The position numbers and the translations under genes were made by a program. Below the pieces are notes generated by a model that saw nothing but the letters and a program-made list of their open reading frames with translations, was not told the origin of the DNA and searched no databases. Below are positions 1 through 13,699 of a DNA stretch of 64,000 nucleotides, in pieces. The stretch is from contig CM034599.1 in the NCBI GenBank assembly GCA_020091685.1, positions 26,907,922 to 26,971,921 of the forward strand, written 5' to 3'. This DNA comes from Lutjanus erythropterus. Its lineage: Eukaryota > Chordata > Actinopteri > Lutjaniformes > Lutjanidae. How positions within the stretch are numbered: position 1 is the stretch's first letter; each line of letters begins with the position of its first letter.

Positions 1-105
1 CCAGAGGTAGTACTTATTAATCGCATATGAATGTTTTTCAGACTGTGTAATTTGTAAACGTGGCTCAGGGTCAAAAGCATCCATTGTTCTCTTGTATCCG
101 TCCAG

Positions 106-3222
<3,117 letters not shown>

Positions 3223-3763
3223 TTTTTTGTTGTGATAGACTAATGTAGTGAATTTAGCTAGTTTCCTTTTTGATACACAGGCCATACAATTTGTTTGGCA
3301 TAGATTTGTAAGAAGTGTCAGTGACATCGTAGAAATGCCTTTGAAGAACAAAGTTGAACATGTTGACTTGACTAACATTGACTGTCTTCAGTGTACATGT
3401 AGGCTGATGCTTTACTTGACTGTTTTCAAAATAATACTTCCAATTCCAATCTCATCATGAGAGTTTCAGGTTCATCCCAACCTGAATCTTCCCAAATATT
3501 TCCTCTTTTTATTGGAAAAGACAATTGTTTTTCTGAAAAGCTTGGTCAATAAGAATATATGCAATTATTTAACATATTAAATATACATTCAAACATTTGT
3601 CCAAAATATATACCATTTGTTCAAAAGTCTTAATATATGATTGTTTTTGCTCAACTAATTTTAGCAGTTCATGCTGTTGGGTAAAGCTAATCCACTCAGC
3701 CTATATGGAAATGGAGTTGTTGTTTTTGAAAAGGGGATTTTTGTAAATCTTAAATTTTTATAT

Positions 3764-3769
3764 AATAAA
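3764..3769 (+). terminator. Candidate polyadenylation signal of gtf2h3
   Basis: AATAAA about 540 bp downstream of the gtf2h3 stop, followed by an A-run. It is the first good hexamer on the plus strand after the gene and lies before the convergent 3' end of psmd9. Confidence 0.5.
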
Positions 3770-3991
3770 AAAAAAGTTTGTCACACAGTTTTGTTTTGTT
3801 TTTTTGCCATTCTCATCATGTGGATTTAGCACTTCAGATTCCCCAACTCCTTTAGAAAATGGAAATGGTTTGCTCAAGTACAGTGAATTGTGTACCAGGG
3901 CTCCCTGATTTGCTGTTGTTTGTGCATAATGTGATGGGTCATCTGTATCCTAAGAGTTCAAAGTAAGCCTTTACTGAAGATTGTAACAAAG

Positions 3992-3997
3992 TTTATT
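3992..3997 (-). terminator. Candidate polyadenylation signal of psmd9
   Basis: TTTATT on the plus strand (AATAAA on the minus strand), about 470 bp beyond the psmd9 stop. A second TTTATT near 4232 is an alternative that would give a shorter 3' UTR. The two convergent genes would end about 200 bp apart. Confidence 0.4.
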
Positions 3998-4468
3998 TTC
4001 CAAAGTCTCCAGTCTTTGCTTTTCAGTGTCTGTCCATCACTTCAGACCACTGCCAGATATTTCAATAGCCACTCCAGACTTTCATAGATTTTTGTTATGG
4101 ATACTCTTGATTAATTTTCAGGGGTCCTCTTACACCCAAATTATCACTTACATAATATGTGTAGATTAATTAAACCATGAGTAAAGTAAATCCATGTTCC
4201 TGGAGGAACCCCTCAAATCAAAGCAGTATATGTTTATTCAACTATCTTTCAGCAAACTCAGCAACTTCTCTAAATGAAGTACTTTGACATATCACATTCT
4301 GAAAACTGCCCTTGTATGAAGGAAACAGTTTTAGCTCCGATTAAGATATCAAAAAGTAAACAGGTGGAAATGTCTGCAGTAAATACAAAGTCCATTTGAA
4401 ACCATCCAGGGGTGCCAGAAGTGCAGGAAGGGTTTTCACAGTTGAAATCCTGCACAGTGTCATGGTGA

Positions 4469-6533
4469 TCATCGATGGATTGGAACAATATTGCATCTGA
4501 AAAACAACAAAGTCAGGTTGGTGACCAATGTGAGCCATTTTATACCTACTAATGCCAATATGAATCATGCATCTTAAGGTGCAGGATGTACTCAAGAGTG
4601 TTTTGTCAAAGTAAAACACATGTACTACGAGAAACATTTGCCTGACTCACTAGAAGCTTTGGAGCAGCTTTGTTCCTGTAGGCTACTGAATTAGACTCAA
4701 ATAATAAATCAAAACATATGACTAGTGCTCACCCCAGCAGACCTCTGCCTGACCATCGCTGTGGAGTCAGGCTCATCTGAGCTTTCTGGCCATCACGGAT
4801 GACTGTGACACGTAATGGTTTCTGTAAGAAGACATGACATTGCAGTTTACACTCCAGATATTGGTAGCAAAATGTCACCTGTTGTTGTTCAATAAGAAAG
4901 TGATATAATTCATGGTGTGATTACGGGGAAGAAAACTTAATATTTAATGATTTTCATGTAAATTTACACATCAAACTGCATCACAAAACAATTATCACAA
5001 AACAATTAAGGTGCCAAATGATGAACAATAAAATGCATTTTACTGTCGAACCAAAAAGCAGCTGTACATTATGTCAGTATCTTACCCCTTCGCTGTGTTG
5101 TACCACAGAGGCAATATTCTGGAGGTTCTGAAAATTCCCTGTGTTCACAGAGCCAAACTCAATGACTTCATCCCCAACTCTGAGCCCCTTTGGAAAAAAG
5201 CAACCAATTACTATAACTTACTATAACTTCAAATGATAGTGATGGTTTGTCTGAAACAACTGCCTGACAAAAAAAATATGGTTTGTATCACTCACAGCTC
5301 CACAGGCAGGGGAGCCTTGTGTCACAGCATCCACCCGTGCAAAGGGAGGAGGAAGAGTGACCTGCTGCTCCATCGCTTCCTCCTGAGCTTCTGTCTCATC
5401 CTGTTCCCGCTTGGCTTTCTCTCGTGCATGCAGCTTGTGCAGGGCTTCTTCTATCTCCACCATAATGGCCTTGTGATCATTCTGCAGGCCTGAAACACAT
5501 GACCAAAACAGTACCTTTAAAATTACAGCACACTGATAAGACATTATGAAAAAGCTTTTTCATAAACAAATACACATATTAATACAGAGCTGCAAAGACT
5601 GATTCATTGATTGATTAGCTGATCACCTGGGGTCATATTCACAAAGCGTCCCTTTAAGTAAAGAGTGCATCCTGGTAAGGATACAGGTTATTACCAATAA
5701 TACTAAGTGTGCATCTCCTCGTGGACGAGAGGTTCATGACCATGAATAATCAGATCTCAATGAAAATCACATCTACACGATTTTTCTATTTTTTTTTTCA
5801 GTGAACATGAAAATTGGAATGCAAAATTACTAATTTCCACTAATTGTATCGCATATCGCAATTTCAGGCAAAATAATTTGTTTTTTAACCAAATCGTGCA
5901 GCCCTAAAACCAATCTAGATTGATAAATAGTGCTACAGGGACGAAGAAACGCTTATGTTTTTGATTGTGGTCCCTTTAAAGTACAAAATTTTAGTGTCAC
6001 ATAATGAACAAGTAAAACATCAGGTACTGGATCTGGTTTCAACAACATAAATTACAATAACAAAATGATTTGAATGGCAATTACAGACTTACACATTATG
6101 TTAACAGGGGAGTTAATGCTAATGAAACCGTAGCAAAACTACCTGATCGTCAACAACAACAAACACGCTGCTGCTTACATGAAATATTGTGTCTTGCGTT
6201 CCTGATCTGATATAAATTAACATCTGCTCGGGGGTAGCCTTCTTCATCAACCAAGGGATCTTCAACTCCAACACCTTGCTGTAAACATAAATTAAGTTAA
6301 AGAAAGACAGGCATGTTTAGCTAACAACATCCACAATTAATGCCTGTGCCCTTCAGTTAGCTTTGCGCTATATGTTTGTGTAGCTGATAAACTAACACAC
6401 TTACGTCTTCCAGAACATCGTAATAAGCTTTTATCTGCTCTTCAATTTCATCTTTCCTTTTAATAAGGTTTTTCACATCATCCATTGTTATTTCTGACTT
6501 TCCAGAAGAATTGTTTTCCCCTGTCATCTTCAT
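4469..6533 (-). CDS. psmd9: 26S proteasome non-ATPase regulatory subunit 9 (p27, Rpn4/Nas2-type assembly chaperone)
   Basis: PDZ-containing chaperone that helps assemble the 19S regulatory particle base in the cytoplasm and nucleus. Six exons on the minus strand: 6533-6405, 6278-6179, 5489-5296, 5187-5086, 4821-4733, 4496-4469, giving 213 residues (human 223). The N-terminal coiled coil reads [20 protein letters not shown], then [21 protein letters not shown], a second helix [19 protein letters not shown], and a C-terminal PDZ-like domain ([34 protein letters not shown]). It ends [12 protein letters not shown]; the mammalian end is very similar. Start chosen at the first ATG of the frame (MKMTGEN), just inside a short GC-richer promoter region. 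Convergent with gtf2h3 and head to tail with rabgef1. Confidence 0.96.
5838..5907 (-). repeat. MITE fragment in psmd9 intron 2
   Basis: The segment runs through TATCGCATATCGCAATTTC and ends AATCGTGCAGCCCTA, the reverse of the TAGGGCTGCACGATT terminus of a common fish hAT MITE. Only one end is recognisable. Confidence 0.45.
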
Positions 6534-6603
6534 GGCTGCTGCCCAACTGAGTGTACATCCGGGTTACGACGTCAAATGCTGTGACGCAGCAGGGTTTGTG
6601 ACG

Positions 6604-6837
6604 TTAAAGGGATAGTTCACCCAAAAAATGAAACTTCAGTCATTATCTACTCACCCTCATGCTGATTTGAAGGTTGGGTTTAGGTTTTTTAGGTCCACGA
6701 AACACTGCTGGAGTTACACAGGAAGACAGGATTGCAGAATTGTTTTACATACTAACTAAATAAACCAGACCCTTAATCAGCGTGAGAGTGAGTAGATAAT
6801 GACTGAATTATCATTTTTGGATGACATGTCTCTTTAA
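6604..6837. mobile_element. TTAA-flanked MITE between psmd9 and rabgef1
   Basis: A palindromic element 234 bp long begins and ends at TTAA. The left arm is TTAAAGGGATAGTTCACCCA; the right arm read in reverse is TTTAAAGAGACATGTCATCC. Both arms continue into matching sequence (TTCAGTCATTATCTACTCAC). This is the widespread fish repeat found near many genes; a longer relative lies at 53567-53962. TTAA ends are typical of piggyBac-type insertion; no coding sequence. It sits about 70 bp upstream of the psmd9 start. Confidence 0.8.
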
Positions 6838-7888
6838 AGGAGCCTTCTTTTTCTTTCTGGTAGGTTTATGACAGCGTAGTTGGTTGCCCCCAAGTGATCG
6901 ATGAGAAAAAATAATGAAATATAGTATTTTTCCTCCTGACCATTTACTGTGGCAATGGCAAACCCCCTTGTCAAATGATAAAATACTCAAACACACGTTT
7001 TCCACTCAATTTTCATTATTCAGGAATATATCAAATTGAGTTCAGTCACTTGAGTGATTTAACTACCTGATGTCTCCATACTTAACTTTGCAAACAAAAA
7101 CAATTCTTAAAAAATAACTAGGAATGTTGTTCAAAGAACTGTCTACTCAAAACTTTACTAAAGGAAAAACACAAATACACATTATATTGAATCATGTCGA
7201 CTTTAATATATTTATTCCATACAATCAGTTTTCATAACATTAACACCTTTAATTTCTTCTGAAACTTTTCAACAGTTGTAAACAACATGTGCCTTCTGCA
7301 CACAAACACAGATGGTAAAATGTGTTATAAATTATTTTGCACCAGGTATACTACAGACAGTGAAGGCAGCATGTTGAACTCTGAAAAACATACTTTGACT
7401 AAATACAACCCCTGACTTGTAGTGGTCTAAAACTGCTATTGAACATTTTCTCCTGTAGCATATTTTATCATTTCACAGTGGTCTACAGATAGGCACATAG
7501 GTATACACTATTAGAAAAAAGTGAATATTAAATAAGTACTCTTTAAGTGTTATGTGATATCTCCAAGTGCTGTGTACCCTGAGTGCTTAAATATTAATCC
7601 GGATCACATCTATTACTACAAAAATGTATTATAATGGCCTTCATCCTGAAACAGGACACAAGTGCAACTCATTTTTTATGAGTTGTTAAAAAAACCTGTG
7701 TGCCCTGTGATGCTAAATACAAAAAGTTTTCCTTCATGTTTAATAGGCAGACAAATCCCAGCTTTCTCTGGTTCCAACTTGTGAAAATGTGGCAGTGGAA
7801 TGTGAATCTGTTCGTTTTGCGGCCAACAAAAGTTAGTGCTGATGATTAAAAGGAGTCAAGTACCAGATTAAGTGTTTTGTTAAGACAG
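6838..7888. other. Spacer and rabgef1 3' UTR
   Basis: No gene seen. The right part is the 3' UTR of the minus-strand rabgef1 gene: TTTATT at 7211-7216 reads AATAAA on the minus strand, about 670 bp past the stop, and is the likely polyadenylation signal. The rest is unremarkable AT-rich sequence. Confidence 0.5.
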
Positions 7889-10800
7889 CTAACAGTCTGT
7901 ATCTTTTGGACCCGCGTGTTGATCTGTCAGCACCAATACTGACTGGTCTTTATCATCTCCTTGCAGTGATTCACCATAACTTGAAGATGAAAAAGCCTGT
8001 GAGAGCTCACCCTGAACTGTTACCTCCTCCTGTACCAGAGCAAACTGGGTTGTTGCTTCATCCAGTTGTGAATGAACTGCTTCGACCCACTTTTGTAGTT
8101 GCAGGTTGAGGGCATCCATCCCTTGGTCAAGCTTCTCCTGTCTGCCTTTGAGCTCTTCTAACAGGTGTTGTGTGTCACGGGCAACCTGCTGCCTTTTGGT
8201 TCCCGCAGAAGGAGCACGCTGACGGAGCATGTAGCCGTCGAACTCTTCTGGACTGAGGTTGAGTGCTGGTCCATCCAGTTTTTCAATGAAGGCCACTGCA
8301 CAAGACTAAAACAGGGGACAAAGTAAAGGCATGAGCGATCAACCAACCTTGTCACAGAAAGCTATGCGGTGTACGCTGACTGAGTAACTTGCCAATAAAC
8401 TTACTAAATTTGTGAAATAGTAGCCACTCTCTCCTGCCATCAGACTGTGAGGGAGACCAAAACGAATCACATATTGCATGTTGGAGTGTAGGCGAGGTGG
8501 ATTGGCCTTCAGGACCACATAAATCAGGCCTGACAGAAAGTCATCAGCATTAGCGGGTTCGCTGTTCGACGTGGAGAGCGCTTCAAAGACGTGCTGACTG
8601 CATTTGGACACACATGCAAGTTTGTCCTGAGGTGCTCGTTTGGCATCCATCTCAATTATGGCTGTTTAAAAAATGTAGGACAGAACAAAATGTCAAAGAC
8701 AGACCCTTTCATGATGTTTACAGCATATTTGAAACATAATACATTCGCTCATGAGATTAAAGGGGTAGTTCAACATTTTGGGAAATACATTCTTTTTGCT
8801 TTCTGGCAAAAAGAACAAACCCACGTAATAACAAAAACAAACTAACCAATGGAGTCAGTGGTAGACCAGCAACTCCCAAGTTCTGTAAGGTAAAATTGTT
8901 GTTTTTGCCAGGCTGTCACACCACACATTCTGCAACACAGCTTTCCTGTGAAACTCCAGCAGTGTTTTGTGGACTAAACAAGCTAAACCCGACCTTCAAT
9001 CATCATGTGGGTGGGTTGATGATGACTGAATTTTCATTTTTGTGTGAACTTTCCCTTCAATGATGTCTGCAGCATATGGGAAACATACTACTTTCTCTCA
9101 TGGGCTGAAAGGGATAGGTCACCCCAAAATCAAAATTACATATTTTACTCTTGGCCTGTAGTGCTTTTTATCCATCTAGATTGTTTTGGTATGAGTTGCA
9201 GAGTTTTGGAGGTATCGACCATAGAGATGCCTGCCTTCTCTCAAAATAATAGGACTAAAAGGCACGGCTTGTGGTTCTCAAAGCAGCAGAAAAAATTCAT
9301 TTGAAAAACTTAAAACCAGTGTCTCTTTCCAAAAATCATTACCTAGATAATCCACAGACCTTATTCTGAGCAGTTTCATGTAGGAGCAACTTTCTTTGTA
9401 TTAGGAAAAAAGTAGTTCCGGTAGATTCAACTGCAGAAAGAAAGTAGTTCCTACATGAAACTGCTCATATAGTTAACCACAAAATACAACCTGGTTCTTT
9501 TTAACTGGCTAACATACAATTCTTTGACTGAGAAAATGCAAACACAGGTTTGTTTCATCTGATTTCACAGAGAATCCAACCCAGTGGCAGACCTTAAAAT
9601 TATTTTGGTGGAAACATTACTGCTTTTGTGTAAGGGGGTCGACAAAAATCAACACAGTATGAAACTTCCTCGTAGTAGCTTTAAAGGAGCAGCTCAAGAT
9701 TTTCGCAAAAACACATTCTTTCTGCTTTCTAGTGGAGAGTTAGATGGCTACATCAAGCAACCAGTTAGCTTAGATTGTGAATCACCTGTTATAGCAGGCA
9801 GAAAGGGGTCGCTGGTGACTGTAGTCTTCTTATCAGGAAAAGGTACACCCAGCATCTGTGGAGTAACCCAGTTTAAGGATCTGCAAAGCAAAGGCATCTG
9901 TGTCAAACATGGCTTTAGGTTAGAGGTTTTGATCAAATACTGCACAAGTGACTTGTATATGAGGTTCACTGACCGTATCCTTCTTTGAAGAGCCAGATCC
10001 TTCTGTTCATCATCACAGCTGTCATGGCAGAAAACCCATTTGTGCAACCGTGTCATTATTAACTTCTCTACATGCTCCATAATCTGAGTGACCTGAGCCT
10101 CAGGAAAGCCTGAAAATAAAAAACAACTCTTAAGTAATTTAATACTGTTTTAAGAATTAAAAAAAAAAAACAAGAAGTGTTAAACTGATCTGTACTCACT
10201 GCTAAAATATTCAGCAAAAGACTGGTAGAAATCTTGTACAAGATCTGACTGCTTCTGAACCGGTAGACCCTGTCATGATGATGAGAGTCCAGGATCAGAA
10301 CAGCTCTGACATATCAAAGGGAAGTTATATGAAGTGTCAAGGTCAATTTTTAACACAGATAATTACATGGTAAGCCTCCATTGTGTTGAGGAAAGCTGTA
10401 CATCGGGACTGCATGCGCTGGGAGGGAGGGCTCCTTAGGATCTTTAGGAAACCAGTGAAGTCCCCAGGCTCAAGGCTCTGATAGGCTTTTAACACATTTG
10501 TATAGCTTTCAGATGACTCTAGAGGGACAAATAAACAAATAAATGAAGTAGCATGGCTTAAAACTGAAACATGATACTCAAAATGGCTCCATTCATTGAA
10601 CCACTGCTGGAAAAGTCACTTGGTAAAAGAAGAAAGTGCAGGTAGCTGCACTGAGGACAGGCAGGTGTTGCCGATCAGAGAGGAGAGAATAAAGTTTAGC
10701 AATGAAGTTATATAGTGGAAGTAAATGCGCAGTTTGGCCACAAAAAAAACACTGCAGAATAAGTTCTCGTGTCTTACCAGCTGCTGGGTAAAGGGAAGGT

Positions 10801-11711
10801 CAGAATGTGGATAAAATATAGTTTTAGTGCCTTTTTACTGGGCACCAACCTTGCCTTTATATGCATATTGTCGAAAACCTTAGACCTTAAGTCTAAATAA
10901 TGCTACAGAAGGCGTTCACACCTGTCAGACACAGATGGGACACAAGACCCAAATAGTAGCGTTTCTGTTGCATGAGACATGTGAATGAAAAACGTGTCTG
11001 ACTCGCTTGCCGTCGAAACGGGATTATGCTTTATGAGACGGGGCTCAGGACAGTCACCCTGAGGTAACACAACCAAACATTTGACAGATACTTTTTTGAC
11101 ACGATGGAGCTGAGAAGAACACAAAACTGTACTACCTGGACGTTTTGGAGGCGATGGGCTGCCCCAGAAGAGTCTCCTCATTGTGTTTATACGTCGACTT
11201 TTCTCAGTGTTTTTCTTCTCCTCAAATTTGGAGAAGGTGAGAGGAGTTCCATCATTGCTCGGCCTGCAATGAATAAATCAACATCCAAATCAAAACCCAG
11301 TTTAAATCAAAGGCACTTAGGTTGTGTCAAGCTGATATAAGACAGTTATATTAACAAAGCATTTATGCTAAGTGGTCCATTAATAGTTATGTGATATATG
11401 TGTAAGCTATTATTTCATTGTGTGTAACCATAACAGCCAAGAACCCACTTACATACAGACACCATCATGCTGGTACCATACCATTGTCATTACAGCTAAC
11501 AAAAATGTTACGCTCTTTTGAGTCTGAATGACCATTAGAGGCGGTGCGTTTACCTTGTGTCTTGTCTCGGGGCTCCAGCTGGACGTGCTCTCTCTCTCCA
11601 GCACTTAGAGCAGAAGCCTTGCCATGCAGGGTTTCCATAATACCCACAGGCGTTCTTGCAGAGCAGCTCCTCCTGAGAAACTCTGATTCCTCTTTGCTTA
11701 TCTGTCCACAT
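7889..11711 (-). CDS. rabgef1: Rab5 guanine nucleotide exchange factor (Rabex-5 family), lacking the MIU helix
   Basis: Activates Rab5 on early endosomes and binds ubiquitin. Eight coding exons on the minus strand: 11711-11554, 11263-11136, 10518-10367, 10269-10200, 10109-9974, 9880-9786, 8661-8405, 8305-7889, about 470 residues (human about 491). Near the N-terminus is an A20 zinc finger (residues 18-37, C-x3-C-x11-C-x2-C, with the ubiquitin-contacting pair Tyr24-Tyr25 in [16 protein letters not shown]). Next comes [15 protein letters not shown], a membrane-targeting helical region, the helical bundle ([25 protein letters not shown]), the VPS9 catalytic core ([48 protein letters not shown]) with the key Asp and Tyr kept, then a C-terminal coiled coil ([15 protein letters not shown]). 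The MIU segment after the zinc finger in mammals is replaced by about 20 unrelated residues. It could be the rabgef1-like paralogue. Intron 6 is packed with MITEs. Confidence 0.93.
8755..9062. repeat. MITE remnants in rabgef1 intron
   Basis: Begins TTAAAGGGGTAGTTCAAC and TTTTGGGAAATACATTC, a common fish repeat head. It ends in sequence of the TTAA family (ATGACTGAATTTTCATTTTTG), the same right arm as in the element at 53567-53962. It looks like two MITEs joined or nested; no target duplication was found. Confidence 0.6.
9106..9590. repeat. Interspersed fish repeat in rabgef1 intron
   Basis: Starts AAAGGGATAGGTCACCCCAA and continues with CTTGGCCTGTAGTGC, GATTGTTTTGGTATGAGTTG and a CCATAGAGATGCCTGCCTTC block. 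A related copy lies at 27618-27790 beside cfap251. Inside it TAGTTCCGGTAGA and the phrase around CATGTAGGAGCAACTTTC recur in inverted form (9375-9395 against 9445-9465), so the right part can fold back. Non-coding. Confidence 0.65.
9676..9785. repeat. MITE head next to rabgef1 exon 6
   Basis: Starts TTTAAAGGAGCAGCTCAAGA and continues TTTCTAGTGGAGAGTTAGAT, the same family as the head at 8755. It ends at or near the exon whose donor is at 9786, so a repeat directly abuts a coding exon. Confidence 0.5.
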
Positions 11712-11740
11712 TGTAGAGCTGTCACATCTACTACTGCCAC

Positions 11741-13248
11741 CTGTTGGGCATAAAATTAATATTTCAACCATAAAAATATTTTCAGTATATTCTGTAGATC
11801 TAATATAATACCTCTGACAATTAAAACATTAAAAGGAAACTTAATTTGTGTTGTGTTTGTGACTGCAGGGGCCTAAATCTCACAAGCTTAGTGTCCGCTG
11901 TAGCCTGGTTGTGCTAAGCTTGGCACATAAGCTCAAGCATCTTATGGCCGTGATCATGTATCATGCCGCCAGTCAACTAGGACAAGGGTTCTCGATCTTT
12001 TCTAACTTAAAGGGACAATTCAGCACTTTTCATGTGATGTCCAGTCAGTGTTGATGATAACTGTAGTCAACTGAAGCAATGAATTCCTCCGTGTGTGCGA
12101 GATTGAAAGAGAAAGCTGAGTTCTCCTGCTGCAAAATACGTTGTTCTTCCTGCATCCAGAGATATCACAGTGATGTAGTTGGTGTTGGAGGAACCTCAGG
12201 GTACTTCAGCTCGGATTTCTAGTCTCCTCTGGGTAAAAAAGTAACAGCTATAGGCTAGGGTACTGATACATGGCAATGCGGACATGGGCATCATAAACTC
12301 ATGCATCATGGTACATGTAGGCACTGCCAGCACAGCTCAGCGAGCAGGAGAACAGATTTCTTAGTCAATATAGCACACACTGGGGAATTACTGCTTCAGC
12401 TGACTATATTTAAGATCAACACTGGCTGGACCTCCACATCAGAACTGGTGAATTTTCCCTTTGAGGTCAACTTCTGTTTGAGAACCAAAACAATGAAGTA
12501 ATGCAGCATTGTTTAATACCTATTATTAAAAGAACTATTTAATATACACACTATGATTACAACTCTCCCCGCTGAAACTGTTTTATTTCTAAATGCCATT
12601 GGTATAAAGGGGATGAAATTAGTTATTCTGGTTATTCTGCTCATATCAAAACTACAGCTAATTTCAAGAGCTGCAGGAAATAAGACCCAAAAACTGACAA
12701 ATATATTGTTCTGTATATAAATCTATCCAAAGGGGAATGCTGATTAGCTTTAATGGAGAATTTATCATTGTCTTATTACTATTACTAATCATGCAAAGCT
12801 TCAGTGACAGTGAGTTTTTCTTTTTCCCACTTGGCCTTCATATCCGTCCTTCGCTCGCTCTTTCACGTGACTGCACATTAACTATTTAAGCCATTTGGAA
12901 ATACTAGACTTAACACTACCGCAAAGCGCCTACTAGAAGAAAAGCCAACTGTTGAACCTCAGATTTAATTCCCTGATGAATGAATGAACACTAACAGTTG
13001 ATGAAAGTTGAGTGTTGGCTAGTAGCTAGTCTAGTTATCAGTTCAAGAGCTCTGCAGTGGCTGACTGTCAGCTGAGGGGATTGGAGATAAGAAACACCGG
13101 CTAATGTTAGCTAACGTCATGTAGCTAAAGCTGACAGCGATTTAACCAACTTATTTCGGTTAAATATATTAACTTCATCAACCTGCCCTTAAGTTAAGCG
13201 GTAAACATCCATAAGGATAATAACCCAATAGTTAAAATACCTCCTCAC
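11741..13248. other. rabgef1 first intron region
   Basis: No coding exon seen. It lies between the coding exon that carries the rabgef1 start and a probable 5' UTR exon. It contains a MITE of about 455 bp at 12006-12463, whose ends (CTTAAAGGGACAATTCAGCA, and in reverse CCTCAAAGGGAAAATTCACC) are imperfect inverted repeats. Confidence 0.5.
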
Positions 13249-13345
13249 CTGTCAGCTGGTGAAATCATAACTAGCCGCTTCCTTATCGGAGTGCTTTTTT
13301 TTTTCCACCTTCTGGTGTTTTAACCGTCACAAACTCATCTTAACG
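13249..13345 (-). other. Probable 5' UTR exon of rabgef1
   Basis: On the minus strand CAGCTGACAG is followed by GTGAGG, a strong splice donor at 13248. The upstream sequence is richer in GC and CpG than its surroundings. It is non-coding and would join the exon starting at 11740, whose acceptor precedes the A20 zinc-finger start codon. The transcription start is not defined; this is an inference from position. Confidence 0.4.
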
Positions 13346-13699
13346 TCAACGACGACAAAAATAATCTTTCAGATGCGGCCAATACGTGTGAAAGAAAGAA
13401 ACAGGGGAAGTGAAAGTTTCCTAAATAAAAAGTTGACGGCGCGACACGCAGGCAAAAGATCAGCTGCTTTCAAACCTGTGCAACAGGAAAAGCCTCGAGC
13501 AAATAACTGTGAAGTTGGAAGTATTGATGTTTCGACACGGAATCGATCTTTCAAAATAAAAGTACTGTGACAATATGTACCAATTCCTCGCTTCAGCATG
13601 TCAGAATCAGGAGCCAGGCATCGTCACGTCGCGTCTGCCTCGATCATAACCTCTAAAAGTATCACTTTGAATATCTTCACTTTCAGCCCACTTTGATAT

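Noticed and set aside
9584..9988. 134-codon open frame on the plus strand
   Set aside because: It runs over MITE sequence and the antisense of two rabgef1 exons.
11465..11740. 91-codon minus-strand open frame overlapping the rabgef1 zinc-finger exon
   Set aside because: It is a shifted frame of the A20 zinc-finger exon and lacks the zinc-binding cysteines.
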